Positions 17,191-25,663 of a DNA stretch of 64,000 nucleotides are shown one piece after another. The translations under genes and the position numbers were made by a program. The DNA comes from Mesorhizobium sp. GTDB taxonomy: Bacteria; Pseudomonadota; Alphaproteobacteria; Rhizobiales; Rhizobiaceae. Position 1 is the first letter of the stretch. Every line of letters begins with the position of its first letter. The notes beneath the pieces are model-generated. The model was not told the origin of the DNA, searched no databases, and saw only the letters and a list, made by a program, of their open reading frames with translations. Location of the stretch: NCBI GenBank assembly GCA_004020365.1, contig SAQR01000029.1, forward strand, positions 241 to 64,240. The letters run 5' to 3'.

Positions 17191-18634
17191 CGCACGACTC
17201 TGGGACGGAATCTCGGGTAATTTGCTTGGCGTGCTCGGCCAGGAGTCCCCGGGGCTCAAACTAAGTTACATGGGCCCGGATGAGCGCGATCAGGAGATGA
17301 ATAGCGTCTTCAGCCAAGACGATCGGTTCTTGGCTGCCGCTTCCCTCAACGGCACGGTTCGTATTTGGGATGTCGAGCGCACGTCGCTGCTCACCACCAT
17401 CATCGGCCATGACGCCTTGGTCGAGCACGTGGAATTCAGCCCAGTTAACAACAGCATTCTTCTCACTGCATCGCACGATCGCACCGCTCGGCTCTGGGAT
17501 ATCGACGGGGTTCTGACAACTGCGCTGTCCCATGAATATCCCCCGACCTTTGCGGTCTTTAGTCCCGATAATGTGCACCTTTTGACTGGAGGTGGGGATA
17601 GCGCAGCGCACCTATGGGAGGTTGTAAGCGGACGTCAGATAGCCGAGCTTGACACACACGAAACTGTCCAAAGTGCGACGTTCAGCCCTGATGGAAGTCG
17701 CGTTGCAACCGCATCTCTTGGGGGCCGAGTTCTTGTTTGGGACGTTGCAAGCAGACGCGAGGTCGCGCAGCTCAAATCGCGTGACGGGCTACTTCAAGTT
17801 CAGTTTAGTCCCAAGGGAGACCTGTTAGCGGCGGGTTCGGCTCACGGTACCGCACAGTTGTGGGACGCGGCAAGCGGCGCCGAACTGGCCACCATCAAGA
17901 CAAGCGGGAGGTTGCCACAGGCGATTTTCGGCCGGGACGGGAATCTCGTCCTTACCGCGACGGACGACAACGCTGCCCACCTTTTGAAGACGGACGGAAC
18001 TGAATTCAAGGTTCTCATCGGGCATCAGAACCGAATCACCGCGGCCGCTTTCAGTCCAGACGGCCAACTGGTTGTCACGGGTTCACTCGACCGCACCGCG
18101 CGGATCTGGTCGATCAAGGACGGAAACAGTGTCGCGACACTGAAGGGCCACAACGACGAGCTGACAGCAGTCGCGTTCAGCCAGGACGGTCAGTCTCTGC
18201 TAACTGCCTCACGCGATGGGACCGTTCGAATCTGGAGCGTTCCAGTAGGAACAGAAAAGGTCGTTCTCAGGGGTCACAGTGGCGCAGTGGACAGCGCGCA
18301 AATCAGTCCTAACGGTTTGTATGTCGTGACGACGTCGTCTCAGGATCGCACGGTCAGGCTCTGGGCGGCGCAGTCGGGGCGCGAGATCGCAGTGCTTGCC
18401 AGCCGGGAGGACGAGGCCAACCGACCGGCGCTGATGCGCGCGGCTTTCAATTCCGATGGAACGAGGATCGCAATCGTGTCCGGTGATGATAGCGTCCGAA
18501 TAATTCGCGCGTTCCAAACACCTCTGGACCTCATTGACTACGCACGTGGGATTGTTCCACGCGAACTGACCGCCTGCGAACGGCGACATTTCTTCCTTCC
18601 TGTCGAAGGTGAAGTTGGCGACTGTCCAAGCTGA
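17087..18634 (+). CDS. WD40 propeller, 3' part of the frameshifted cyclase-STAND gene
   Basis: A 515-residue ORF that is the in-frame continuation of the cyclase-STAND-WD40 gene; homology really begins at about 16980 with WPYSVAFSPDG. It contains about eleven WD40 blades (repeated FSPDG...ARLWD units), which with the four to five upstream make about sixteen. The C-terminus TPLDLIDYARGIVPRELT is a common ending in such STAND-WD40 proteins. It could be translated alone only if an internal start such as ATG 17087 is used; I see no strong ribosome binding site. WD40 arrays in STAND proteins usually act as ligand sensors. Confidence 0.75.
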   Translation: MEIATLAGHKSDTQLQGVMFSHDGRRIATVSLDGSARLWDGISGNLLGVLGQESPGLKLSYMGPDERDQEMNSVFSQDDRFLAAASLNGTVRIWDVERTSLLTTIIGHDALVEHVEFSPVNNSILLTASHDRTARLWDIDGVLTTALSHEYPPTFAVFSPDNVHLLTGGGDSAAHLWEVVSGRQIAELDTHETVQSATFSPDGSRVATASLGGRVLVWDVASRREVAQLKSRDGLLQVQFSPKGDLLAAGSAHGTAQLWDAASGAELATIKTSGRLPQAIFGRDGNLVLTATDDNAAHLLKTDGTEFKVLIGHQNRITAAAFSPDGQLVVTGSLDRTARIWSIKDGNSVATLKGHNDELTAVAFSQDGQSLLTASRDGTVRIWSVPVGTEKVVLRGHSGAVDSAQISPNGLYVVTTSSQDRTVRLWAAQSGREIAVLASREDEANRPALMRAAFNSDGTRIAIVSGDDSVRIIRAFQTPLDLIDYARGIVPRELTACERRHFFLPVEGEVGDCPS

Positions 18635-18741
18635 TATCGCTCCAATGCGCTGTCGACCTCACCACGCGATGGTCGGCGTCAGCCATCGGAGCTAAGAGCG
18701 AATGGCAGTTCTGGCGTTCAAAAAATCTGCCTTGCTGACCC

Positions 18742-18851
18742 GCAATTTTGAAACCGGGTGCAAAAAAGCGATCTTCGGTTGATAAACGGAGCCTATGCCA
18801 GCCCACCTTTTCGTACGTGCGCCCTAGAGGAGGTCTAACGGGACGGCCAAT
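18742..18851 (+). repeat. 110-bp direct repeat, right copy
   Basis: The copy begins GCAATTTTGAAACCGGGTGC, contains GCGATCTTCGGTTGATA and ends near ACGGCCAAT. It is in the same orientation as 13747-13859. The pair brackets the 4.6-kb cyclase-STAND-WD40 gene with 168 bp of extra sequence on the left and 107 bp on the right. Confidence 0.7.
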
Positions 18852-18987
18852 CAGCGACGTTTTATGCAGCCAGCGGCAAGGGTGCTAGAGCAAGGGCATT
18901 GGTGAGCGGCCGGGGTGCGTCGACTCCCGCCGTTGGATGTTTGTCAACTGAACAGCCGCTTCTGGCGCACATCGTCGGTTGGTGCGT

Positions 18988-19059
18988 TCAGGCTTCAGAT
19001 TGCTTGATGAGGCTCAGGAAGGTCCGGCCGGGGGTGGAGAGCGGAAGTACCAGGAATTG
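18988..19059 (-). pseudogene. Possible LysR C-terminal remnant
   Basis: A minus-strand frame reads QFLVLPLSTPGRTFLSLIKQ followed by SEA and a stop. It resembles the last 20 or so residues of LysR-type regulators (GRTFLSLIKQ pattern). A stop codon lies immediately upstream in the frame, so only the tail remains. This is pattern recognition on a short piece and could be chance. Confidence 0.25.
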
Positions 19060-19203
19060 TCATCGGTGGCAGGATTGAGGACCAAAACTGACATTCGATG
19101 ATGCGTGTAAGCGAAGATCCAAATTTCTGGAATCTTGCGGATCTTCGCTTGGGTGCCGCCTCAGCTCGTCCAAAACATTCGCGCCACCCCGGGAAATGTC
19201 GCC

Positions 19204-19821
19204 TCAGTCGAGGCTGGCCGGCGACGAGAACGGCTGATTGGCGTCGACCACGAAGATGGCCAGCTGATCGAGATCGGTTGTGCCGGCGCTGAACACCTCC
19301 ATCGGCGTGTTGGCCCCGTGTCCGATCATGGTCGTGCCAGCTTCAGCATAGGTCACTCCGTGGGGCGTTCTCTGGCCGAGCTTGCCGGCCAGCACATAGA
19401 AGGCCTCCGGTCCCGGATGCGTATGGATCTTCGTCTTGACGCCGGGCGGTCCACCGGCGCGGTTGACGCGCAGCAAATACTCGCTTGCGCTGATCGGAGG
19501 GAGCGGTCCGATCTCGACGACCTTGGTTCCGCCGGGCGTGGAGCCATCCTTCGGTCCAAGCGTGAACAGCCAGACCTTGCCCGCGACCTCCGCCGCAAGC
19601 GAGGTCGGGCCCGCAGCGCTCTGGGCCTGCGCCAGCGTTGGGAAATTTTCCAGCCGCCAAAACAATGGTCCGGGCGGCAGTTCCTTCAGCTTTTTCTCAA
19701 CCACCGGCTCGACGGCAAATTTGCTGTCTGCGGGCATTGAGGCTGACGTCATCAGCCCGAAAGCACACAGTGAGAACATGAGCAGGCCAATACGGCGGGC
19801 GCTAAGGGAATGCGGCTTCAT
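19204..19821 (-). CDS. Secreted cupin-domain protein
   Basis: A 205-residue protein. Residues 1-30 form a signal peptide (RRIGLLMFSLCAFGLMTSAS). A cupin core at about 115-190 carries TKIHTHPGPEAFYVLAGKLG, with metal-ligand candidates H and E, then GANTPMEVFSAG. Cupins of this type are beta-barrel, often metal-binding proteins; the substrate is unknown. It is a leftward single gene with GGAGGA upstream. A likely LysR remnant lies just downstream. A second secreted cupin with a LysR neighbour occurs in the island at 48.9 kb, but the two share little beyond the fold. Confidence 0.75.
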   Translation of the reverse strand: MKPHSLSARRIGLLMFSLCAFGLMTSASMPADSKFAVEPVVEKKLKELPPGPLFWRLENFPTLAQAQSAAGPTSLAAEVAGKVWLFTLGPKDGSTPGGTKVVEIGPLPPISASEYLLRVNRAGGPPGVKTKIHTHPGPEAFYVLAGKLGQRTPHGVTYAEAGTTMIGHGANTPMEVFSAGTTDLDQLAIFVVDANQPFSSPASLD

Positions 19822-20134
19822 GGTTGGTCCTCCTTTCCATGGTTGTCGGCCCCAATATTAGTTTCTGCTAAGATAACATCTGTGCCGACTTACGGCACGA
19901 CCAAATTTCGGGCCACGCCGAGAGCGCCTGCCGCCAAAGAAGTCGGATCGCACGAAGGTCCGTTAATGGCGCCACTTTCTCGTTCCCAATCGACGAGACG
20001 AATGGCAGCATTCCACCCAAAGCGGTTGTCTAACCTAGGGTACCAAGCGTCAGATTTTCACACTAGTTTGACCATGATCTTTTCCGAAAACCGGTCTCCT
20101 TTTCGCTGACGCGGACTTTCGGTTCGAGATCAGG
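19822..20134. other. Intergenic stretch upstream of the secreted cupin
   Basis: A 313-bp region between two leftward cupin genes. It contains the palindromic element at 20071-20108 and otherwise no recognisable gene or RNA. It should include the promoter of the secreted cupin gene. Confidence 0.45.
20071..20108 (-). repeat. Rhizobial-type palindromic element, partial
   Basis: CATGATCTTTTCCGAAAACC then GGTCTCCTTTTCG. It is the same element class as 22686-22733 and in the opposite orientation to it, so the two copies bracket petA and petB. The right-hand closing arm is diverged. Confidence 0.65.
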
Positions 20135-20491
20135 TTACTCCAGCCATTCGGTGATGAAGCTGCCGTTTTCGTGGATGTCGGTGGTCTCCAGCGGACCTGG
20201 GCCGAGATTGGTGAATTTGTGCGGCGTGTTCGGCGGCACGATCAGGATCTGGCCGGCCGACGCCTCGATCTGCCGGTCGCCGACGGTGAACAGCCCGGTG
20301 CCAGTGCGGATGATGAAAATCTCGCAATAGGGATGCATGTGCAGCCGCGGGCCGCCGCCGATCTCCGGCAGATAGTTGAAGATCAGGCAGCTTTTGGAGC
20401 CGTAGGCGCCGCACTGCAGTTCGCCCTGCCAATGGTCGGGCCAGCGGTCGGGCGTCCCGGCCCATTTGTCGCGGTCTATGACATGCGCCAT
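20135..20491 (-). CDS. Small cupin-domain protein
   Basis: A 118-residue single-domain cupin. The core carries GGGPRLHMHPYCEIFIIRTG, giving the HxH and Glu metal ligands, then GQILIVPPNTPHKF with the second-motif His. The start at 20491 gives the domain its normal N-terminus; an in-frame ATG at 20584 would add 31 residues without a better binding site. It is likely cytoplasmic, with unknown substrate. It is divergent from petA across 312 bp in which I see no other gene; that gap should contain the petABC promoter. Confidence 0.75.
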   Translation of the reverse strand: MAHVIDRDKWAGTPDRWPDHWQGELQCGAYGSKSCLIFNYLPEIGGGPRLHMHPYCEIFIIRTGTGLFTVGDRQIEASAGQILIVPPNTPHKFTNLGPGPLETTDIHENGSFITEWLE

Positions 20492-20803
20492 GAGCCGAGA
20501 ATAAACCGAGGCCGCGTCTTCTGTCGAGGCAACGCAGGCGCTGCTTCGCGGGTTGATTTCGGTCGTTTTCGCCGTGTCCGACATGTGCCCGTCGCAACGC
20601 CGTCCGCCGTCGAATTGCGTCCCCGCGACAATCTGCCCTTGTGCCTTCACCCGTCTGGACAAAAACGGGCTTCACGCATAAACCGAAGTCCAATTGCCGG
20701 AGGAATTCGCTAGCCTGTTCGCCATGCGCTGTCGGGTTGGCGTGAAAGAGCGGGGAACAAGCCTCGGCCACCGGCACGGAAGAGGCGAAAGGATCAGGCA
20801 CCC

Positions 20804-21364
20804 GTGAGCGCAACCGACATCCAGGATCCCAACCGCCGTGATTTTCTCTACGTCGCCACCGGCATGGCCGCAGTGGTCGGCGCTGGCGCCGCCGCCTGGC
20901 CGTTCATCGACCAGATGCGCCCGGATGCCTCGACGCTGGCGCTGGCCTCGGTCGAGGTCGACGTCTCCTCGTTGACGCCGGGCACGTCGCTTGTCGTGAA
21001 ATGGCGCGGCAAGCCGGTGGTGGTGCGCAACCGCACCGAACAAGAGATGAAGGACGGCGAGGCGGTCAACCTGGCTGAGCTCAAGGATCCGCTCGCCCGC
21101 AACGCCAATCTGCCGGCCGATGCGCCGGCGACAGACGCCAATCGCACCATGCCGGGCAAGGAGGCCTGGATCGTGATGGTTCAGGTCTGCACCCATCTCG
21201 GCTGCATTCCGCTCGGCCAGGAAGGCGAGTTCGGCGGTTGGTTCTGCCCGTGCCACGGTTCGACATACGACACCGCCGGCCGCGTCCGCGGCGGGCCGGC
21301 GCCTGAAAACATGTCGGTGCCGGTATTCCAGTTCATTTCCGACACCAAGATCCGTATCGGCTGA
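20804..21364 (+). CDS. petA: Ubiquinol-cytochrome c reductase, Rieske iron-sulfur subunit
   Basis: A 186-residue Rieske protein of the bc1 complex. The N-terminus carries a twin-arginine signal ([17 protein letters not shown]) that doubles as its membrane anchor. The [2Fe-2S] ligands are in CTHLGC and CPCHGS at about residues 128-154. It transfers electrons from ubiquinol to cytochrome c1 on the periplasmic side. The start is GTG 20804 with AAAGGA upstream. It is the first gene of petABC, 17 bp before petB. Confidence 0.96.
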   Translation: MSATDIQDPNRRDFLYVATGMAAVVGAGAAAWPFIDQMRPDASTLALASVEVDVSSLTPGTSLVVKWRGKPVVVRNRTEQEMKDGEAVNLAELKDPLARNANLPADAPATDANRTMPGKEAWIVMVQVCTHLGCIPLGQEGEFGGWFCPCHGSTYDTAGRVRGGPAPENMSVPVFQFISDTKIRIG

Positions 21365-21381
21365 GGCGAGGGGACATTTCG

Positions 21382-22686
21382 ATGAGCGAGGGACACTCGA
21401 CCTATACGCCCAAGACCGGTATCGGACGCTGGGTCGACGCCCGCATGCCGCTGCCGCGGCTGGTCTATGACAGCTTCGTCGCCTATCCGGTGCCGCGCAA
21501 CCTCAATTATGCCTGGACCTTCGGCGGCATCCTGGCGCTCATGCTGGGGGCGCAGATTCTGACCGGCATCGTGCTGGCCATGCACTACGCAGCGGACAGC
21601 AGTCTCGCCTTCGATTCGGTCGAGAAGATCATGCGCGACGTGAATTCGGGCTGGCTGCTGCGCTACCTGCATTCGAACGGCGCGTCGTTCTTCTTCGTCG
21701 CGGTCTACATCCACATCTTCCGCGGCCTCTACTATGGTTCATACAAGGCGCCGCGCGAGCTTCTGTGGATCCTTGGCTGCATCATCTATCTCCTGATGAT
21801 GGCGACAGGCTTCATGGGCTATGTGCTGCCCTGGGGACAGATGTCGTTCTGGGGCGCGACCGTCATCACCGGCTTCTTCAGCGCCATCCCGCTGGTCGGC
21901 GAATGGATCCAGCAGCTCTTGCTCGGCGGCTTCGCTGTCGACAACCCGACGCTGAACCGCTTCTTTTCATTGCACTATCTGCTGCCGTTCATGATCGCCG
22001 GCGTCGTCGTGCTGCATATATGGGCGCTGCATGTGGTCGGCCAGTCGAACCCGACCGGCATCGAGGTCAAGTCGAAAACCGATACCGTCGCCTTCACTCC
22101 TTACGCGACCATCAAGGACGCGTTCGGGATGCTAGTGTTCCTGTTCGTCTTCGCCTATTTCGTCTTCTACCTGCCGAACTTTCTCGGCCATCCGGACAAC
22201 TATGTCGTCGCCGACCCGCTGAAGACGCCCGCCCATATCGTGCCGGAATGGTATTTCCTGCCGTTCTACGCGATCCTGCGCGCCATCACCTTCAATATCG
22301 GGCCGATCAACTCCAAGCTCGGTGGCGTGCTCGCGATGTTCGGTTCCATCGCCGTGCTGTTCCTGGTGCCGTGGCTCGACACCTCGAAGGTGCGCTCGGC
22401 GGTTTACCGGCCCTGGTACAAGCTGTTCTTCTGGCTGTTCGTGATCGATGCCGTCCTGCTTGGCTGGCTGGGCTCGCAGCCGGCCGAAGGCAGCTATGTC
22501 TTCATGGCGCAGATGGCGACATTGTTCTACTTCGCCTTCTTCCTGGTCGTGCTGCCGGTGCTTGGCCTGGTCGAAACCCCGCGGCGACTGCCGAACTCGA
22601 TCACCGAGGCAGTTCTCGAGAAAAACAAGGGTGGCGGTGGCGGGCATCCGGCTCGCGCGACAGCCGCAGCGGAAATCAAGGGCTGA
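21382..22686 (+). CDS. petB: Cytochrome b of the bc1 complex
   Basis: A 434-residue multi-helix membrane protein. It binds two b-type haems through paired histidines in helices B and D (AMHYAAD and YIHIFRG, then LHYLLPF and LHIWALH). The Qo-site [10 protein letters not shown] motif is present at about residue 287. It has the usual N-terminal b6-like and C-terminal halves in one chain. It is cotranscribed with petA and petC. A palindromic element starts at its stop codon (22686). Confidence 0.96.
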   Translation: MSEGHSTYTPKTGIGRWVDARMPLPRLVYDSFVAYPVPRNLNYAWTFGGILALMLGAQILTGIVLAMHYAADSSLAFDSVEKIMRDVNSGWLLRYLHSNGASFFFVAVYIHIFRGLYYGSYKAPRELLWILGCIIYLLMMATGFMGYVLPWGQMSFWGATVITGFFSAIPLVGEWIQQLLLGGFAVDNPTLNRFFSLHYLLPFMIAGVVVLHIWALHVVGQSNPTGIEVKSKTDTVAFTPYATIKDAFGMLVFLFVFAYFVFYLPNFLGHPDNYVVADPLKTPAHIVPEWYFLPFYAILRAITFNIGPINSKLGGVLAMFGSIAVLFLVPWLDTSKVRSAVYRPWYKLFFWLFVIDAVLLGWLGSQPAEGSYVFMAQMATLFYFAFFLVVLPVLGLVETPRRLPNSITEAVLEKNKGGGGGHPARATAAAEIKG

Positions 22687-22733
22687 GCATGTTTCCGAAA
22701 AGTGGAGACCGGTTTTCGGACACGATCATGGTC
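22686..22733 (+). repeat. Rhizobial-type palindromic element between petB and petC
   Basis: GAGCATGTTTCCGAAAAGTG then GAGACCGGTTTTCGG and CGATCATGGTC. The arms CCGAAAA and TTTTCGG can form a hairpin in the petABC mRNA, just after the petB stop. The element may affect mRNA stability between petB and petC. It has the opposite orientation to 20071-20108. Confidence 0.8.
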
Positions 22734-22775
22734 GAGACGACGACAGCGCGCCGGAGAATCTCAAGGGGATTTGGT

Positions 22776-23648
22776 ATGAAGACGATTCTCACCTCGCTGG
22801 CGCTGCTCGGCCTTGTGCTGACAGGCACTGCGGCCGCGACCACCGGGGCAATCGCCCAGGAGGAGGCGCACAGCGAAGCCGAGCCGACGCATTTCCCGAT
22901 ACACCAGCCGAAGGAGATGGACTGGAGCTTTGCCGGGCCGTTCGGCACCTACGACAAGGCGCAGCTGCAGCGCGGGCTGAAGGTCTACAAGGAAGTCTGC
23001 GCGGCCTGCCATTCGATGAAATTGGTGGCGTTCCGCACGCTCGAAGACCTTGGCTATTCGGAAGCGCAGGTCAAGGCGCTGGCCGCCGAGTACACGATCA
23101 ATGACGGTCCCAACGATGCCGGCGAGATGTTCGATCGTCCCGGCATACCGTCCGACTATTTCCCGGCGCCGTACCCCAACGATCAGGCAGCAGCGGCCGC
23201 CAATGGCGGGGCTGCCCCGCCCGATATGTCGCTGCTGGCCAAGGCGCGCGGCGTCACACGCGGTTTTCCGCGTTTCGTCTTCGACATCTTCACGCAATAC
23301 GCCCAGGGCGGTCCCGACTATATCCACTCGCTGCTGACCGGCTATGACGAGCAGCCGCCGGCGGGCATGGAGATACCGGAAGGCACCAACTACAATCCGT
23401 ACTTCATAGCCGGCGTGTCGCTGAAGATGCCCAAGCCGCTCTCCGACGACCAGGTGACCTATGACGACGGCTCGCCGCAGACGGTCGACCAGTATTCTCG
23501 CGACGTGTCGGCCTTCCTGATGTGGGCAGCCGAGCCGCATCTGGAAGACCGCAAGAAGACCGGCTTTCGCGTGCTGGTCTTCCTGTTGCTGTTCGGCGCG
23601 CTGGTCTATCTGACCAAGCGCAAGGTGTGGGCCGGCGTGGCGCACTGA
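22776..23648 (+). CDS. petC: Cytochrome c1
   Basis: A 290-residue protein. It has a cleavable signal peptide (MKTILTSLALLGLVLTG...), the haem c motif CAACH at about residues 73-77, a probable axial Met in the GVSLKMPKPL region, and a C-terminal anchor helix (VLVFLLLFGALVYL). It passes electrons from the Rieske protein to a soluble or bound cytochrome c. The start ATG 22776 opens the signal peptide. The frame is open upstream but that part is a shadow of petB. A terminator follows at 23670. Confidence 0.95.
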   Translation: MKTILTSLALLGLVLTGTAAATTGAIAQEEAHSEAEPTHFPIHQPKEMDWSFAGPFGTYDKAQLQRGLKVYKEVCAACHSMKLVAFRTLEDLGYSEAQVKALAAEYTINDGPNDAGEMFDRPGIPSDYFPAPYPNDQAAAAANGGAAPPDMSLLAKARGVTRGFPRFVFDIFTQYAQGGPDYIHSLLTGYDEQPPAGMEIPEGTNYNPYFIAGVSLKMPKPLSDDQVTYDDGSPQTVDQYSRDVSAFLMWAAEPHLEDRKKTGFRVLVFLLLFGALVYLTKRKVWAGVAH

Positions 23649-23669
23649 GCTACGGAAAACCACGAGATC

Positions 23670-23697
23670 AAAAGGGCGTCTAAGGGCGCCCTTTTTG
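23670..23697 (+). terminator. Rho-independent terminator of petABC
   Basis: An AAAGGGCG stem pairs with CGCCCTTT around a short loop, followed by a T-run, 22 bp after the petC stop. Confidence 0.85.
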
Positions 23698-23860
23698 TAT
23701 TCCGAGGACTGCCTCCGAAGACTGCCGGCTCCAGTCCTTTGCCGGGCAATTTTCTTCCAGGCGCCACATCGCGGTAGCCGTCGCCGGCCGCGCCGGGTTA
23801 CGATCGGCCCAAATTCCCTTTCACGTCTTCAAGTCGGACGAACGCCCGGAGAGCCGCCCC

Positions 23861-24406
23861 ATGAAACCTTCGCTCGAAGACACGCTGCTTGCCGCGATCC
23901 GCACCATTCCGGACTATCCGAAGCCGGGCATCCTGTTTCGCGACATCACCACGCTGCTAAGCAATGCGCGCGCCTTCCGCCGCGCCATTGACGAGCTGGT
24001 GCATCCCTATGCCGGCCAGAAGGTCGACAAGATCGCCGGCATCGAGGCGCGCGGTTTCATCCTTGGCGGCGCCGTCGCCCACCAGCTCTCGGCCGGCTTC
24101 GTGCCGATCCGCAAGAAGGGCAAGCTGCCTTACGAGACGGTGCGCGTCGCCTACAGCCTCGAATACGGGCTGGACGAGATGGAGATGCACAGGGACGGCG
24201 TGTCTCCGGGGGAGAAGGTGATCCTGGTCGACGATCTGATCGCCACCGGCGGCACGGCGGCGGCGGCGGTCCAGCTGTTGCGGCAGATCGGCGCCGACAT
24301 TATCGCCGCCTGCTTCGTCATCGACCTGCCGGACCTCGGCGGCCGCGACAAGCTCGAAGCGCTCGGCGTGCCGGTCAGAACGCTGATCGGGTTCGAAGGG
24401 CATTGA
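23861..24406 (+). CDS. apt: Adenine phosphoribosyltransferase
   Basis: A 181-residue type I phosphoribosyltransferase. It salvages adenine with PRPP to form AMP. The PRPP-binding motif [14 protein letters not shown] lies at about residues 121-134 and the dimer-loop region includes [11 protein letters not shown]. The length is typical. It is monocistronic after petABC, and a MITE-like inverted-repeat element starts 14 bp after its stop. Confidence 0.94.
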   Translation: MKPSLEDTLLAAIRTIPDYPKPGILFRDITTLLSNARAFRRAIDELVHPYAGQKVDKIAGIEARGFILGGAVAHQLSAGFVPIRKKGKLPYETVRVAYSLEYGLDEMEMHRDGVSPGEKVILVDDLIATGGTAAAAVQLLRQIGADIIAACFVIDLPDLGGRDKLEALGVPVRTLIGFEGH

Positions 24407-24419
24407 GGTGCAGCTCTTG

Positions 24420-24564
24420 CCTTCTCCCCTTGTGGGAGAAGGTGGATCGGCGCGCAGCGCCGAGACGGAAGAGGGGTGTTTGACGGATTGCCGCAGTGCC
24501 AAGCTGGAGCACCCCTCATCCGACCGAGCTTCGCTCGGCCACCTTCTCCCACAAGGGGAGAAGG
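24420..24564. mobile_element. MITE-like element with 26-bp inverted repeats
   Basis: A 145-bp non-coding element with perfect 26-bp terminal inverted repeats, CCTTCTCCCCTTGTGGGAGA then AGGTGG (24420-24445) and its complement (24539-24564). Each arm is itself partly palindromic. A single arm plus flank occurs at 26786-26817. No transposase is encoded. It lies between apt and the MaoC genes and could act as a bidirectional terminator. Confidence 0.85.
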
Positions 24565-24570
24565 AAGAAA

Positions 24571-25041
24571 CTATCCCACCTTCACCAGCACGGCGCTTTC
24601 GAACTCGATGACCTTGTCGCCGGTCGAATCGAAAGCTTCCGAGCGCAGCGTCAGCACTCGCCACCCCGGCCGTGATGCGATGGGGCGGTGGGCGAGCGCG
24701 GTGCGGGTGAAGGTCACGGTTTCTCCGGCATAGACCGGTTTTAGCCATTTGAGGTTCTTGAAGCCGGGCGAGGGGCCGAATTCGGGGGCGGGCCCGGCGC
24801 CGGCCCAGCTGATGCCTTCGGTCTCCACGCCGGTCTCAAGGTTCAATTTCATCCAGGTTGCAGCTGTGTGCCAGCCGGAGGCGCACAGGCCGCCGAACAC
24901 GCTGTTCTTCGCCGCCTGTTCGTCGAGATGGAATATCTGCGGATCGTATTTCCTGGCGAACGCCTTGATCGCCTCGGGCTCGAATCTATGCGAGCCGAGG
25001 GTGACGGTGACGCCGATGCGGAAGAACTCGTCCAATGTCAT
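24571..25041 (-). CDS. MaoC family dehydratase (second of pair)
   Basis: A 156-residue hot-dog fold protein of the (R)-specific enoyl-CoA hydratase type. The N-terminal part has a hydratase-like AFARKYDPQIFHLDEQAA with the Asp-Pro-His pattern. Its start overlaps the stop of the preceding MaoC gene by four bases (ATGA). The two sequences are similar, which suggests a duplicated pair that may form a heterodimer acting on acyl-CoA substrates. The precise substrate is unknown. Confidence 0.85.
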   Translation of the reverse strand: MTLDEFFRIGVTVTLGSHRFEPEAIKAFARKYDPQIFHLDEQAAKNSVFGGLCASGWHTAATWMKLNLETGVETEGISWAGAGPAPEFGPSPGFKNLKWLKPVYAGETVTFTRTALAHRPIASRPGWRVLTLRSEAFDSTGDKVIEFESAVLVKVG

Positions 25042-25508
25042 GAGCGGCCCTGTGCGGCATCACGGGCGAGGAACATGACGGTGTTCTCGAGTTCGAAGAC
25101 GCCTTCGCCACGCTGGTTGAAAAGCTCGCTGCGCAAGGTGACGAGGCCGAGCTGCGGCTTGGACCTGGACAGACGCTTGGCAAGCACGGTGGTGTTGCCG
25201 CTCAAGATGTCGCCGGCCAGCACCGGCCTCTTCCACCGGACCTGGTCGACGCCGGGGGCGCCTTGCGAGGTCGAGTCCAGCAGGAAGGCGTCGCACAGCA
25301 TGCGCATGAACATGGCGCAGGTGTGCCAGCCGGAGGCCGCCAGCCCGCCAAGGATGCTGGCCTTGCCCGCCGCTTCGTCGAGATGCATCGGCTGCGCATC
25401 GAACTCTTGCGCGAATTCGATGATCTCGGCCGCACTCACCAGCTTCGTGCCGAGGTCGAGCGAGGCGCCCTCGACGAAATCCTCATAGGCCCAAGTTTTT
25501 CCGCTCAT
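25038..25508 (-). CDS. MaoC family dehydratase (first of pair)
   Basis: A 156-residue hot-dog fold protein with the motif FAQEFDAQPMHLDEAAGKAS at about residues 31-50, matching its downstream partner. It is the first gene of a two-gene leftward operon. The 12-bp sequence TCATGGTCTGGA, which covers its start codon on the reverse strand, is repeated 23 bp further upstream. It is probably an acyl-CoA hydratase; the pathway is not evident from the neighbours. Confidence 0.85.
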   Translation of the reverse strand: MSGKTWAYEDFVEGASLDLGTKLVSAAEIIEFAQEFDAQPMHLDEAAGKASILGGLAASGWHTCAMFMRMLCDAFLLDSTSQGAPGVDQVRWKRPVLAGDILSGNTTVLAKRLSRSKPQLGLVTLRSELFNQRGEGVFELENTVMFLARDAAQGRS

Positions 25509-25663
25509 GGTCTGGAGCTCTTTCCGGTCATGGTCTGGATCCGGTTCAAGTTTGTACGATCGCCACGGATCGGGTTTCCCGGATGCAGGCGGGGCGCAAT
25601 TTGGTCAAGTCATTTCTGCTGCGCCAGGCCATCGCGCCAAGCCCGATAGAGGCTCCGAAGTCT

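Larger units (their letters stand above)
18635..19203. other. Intergenic stretch with repeat and gene remnant
   Basis: A 569-bp region after the WD40 gene. It holds the right copy of the 110-bp repeat (18742-18851) and a minus-strand fragment resembling a LysR C-terminus (18988-19059). Nothing else recognisable was found; no intact ORF has a convincing start. Confidence 0.5.

Noticed and set aside
8527-20803. Whole trmL-to-petA interval as one insertion
   Set aside because: ABC exporters near petABC may be ancestral in rhizobia, and no repeats bound the whole interval. Only the cyclase-STAND-WD40 gene has flanking repeats.
21765-22775. Upstream extension of petC through petB
   Set aside because: The extension is out of frame with petB and lacks domain character; the signal peptide of cytochrome c1 starts at 22776.
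25505-25539. 12-bp direct repeat TCATGGTCTGGA upstream of the MaoC pair as an operator
   Set aside because: It looks like a decayed palindromic element; no symmetry or regulator nearby supports operator function.
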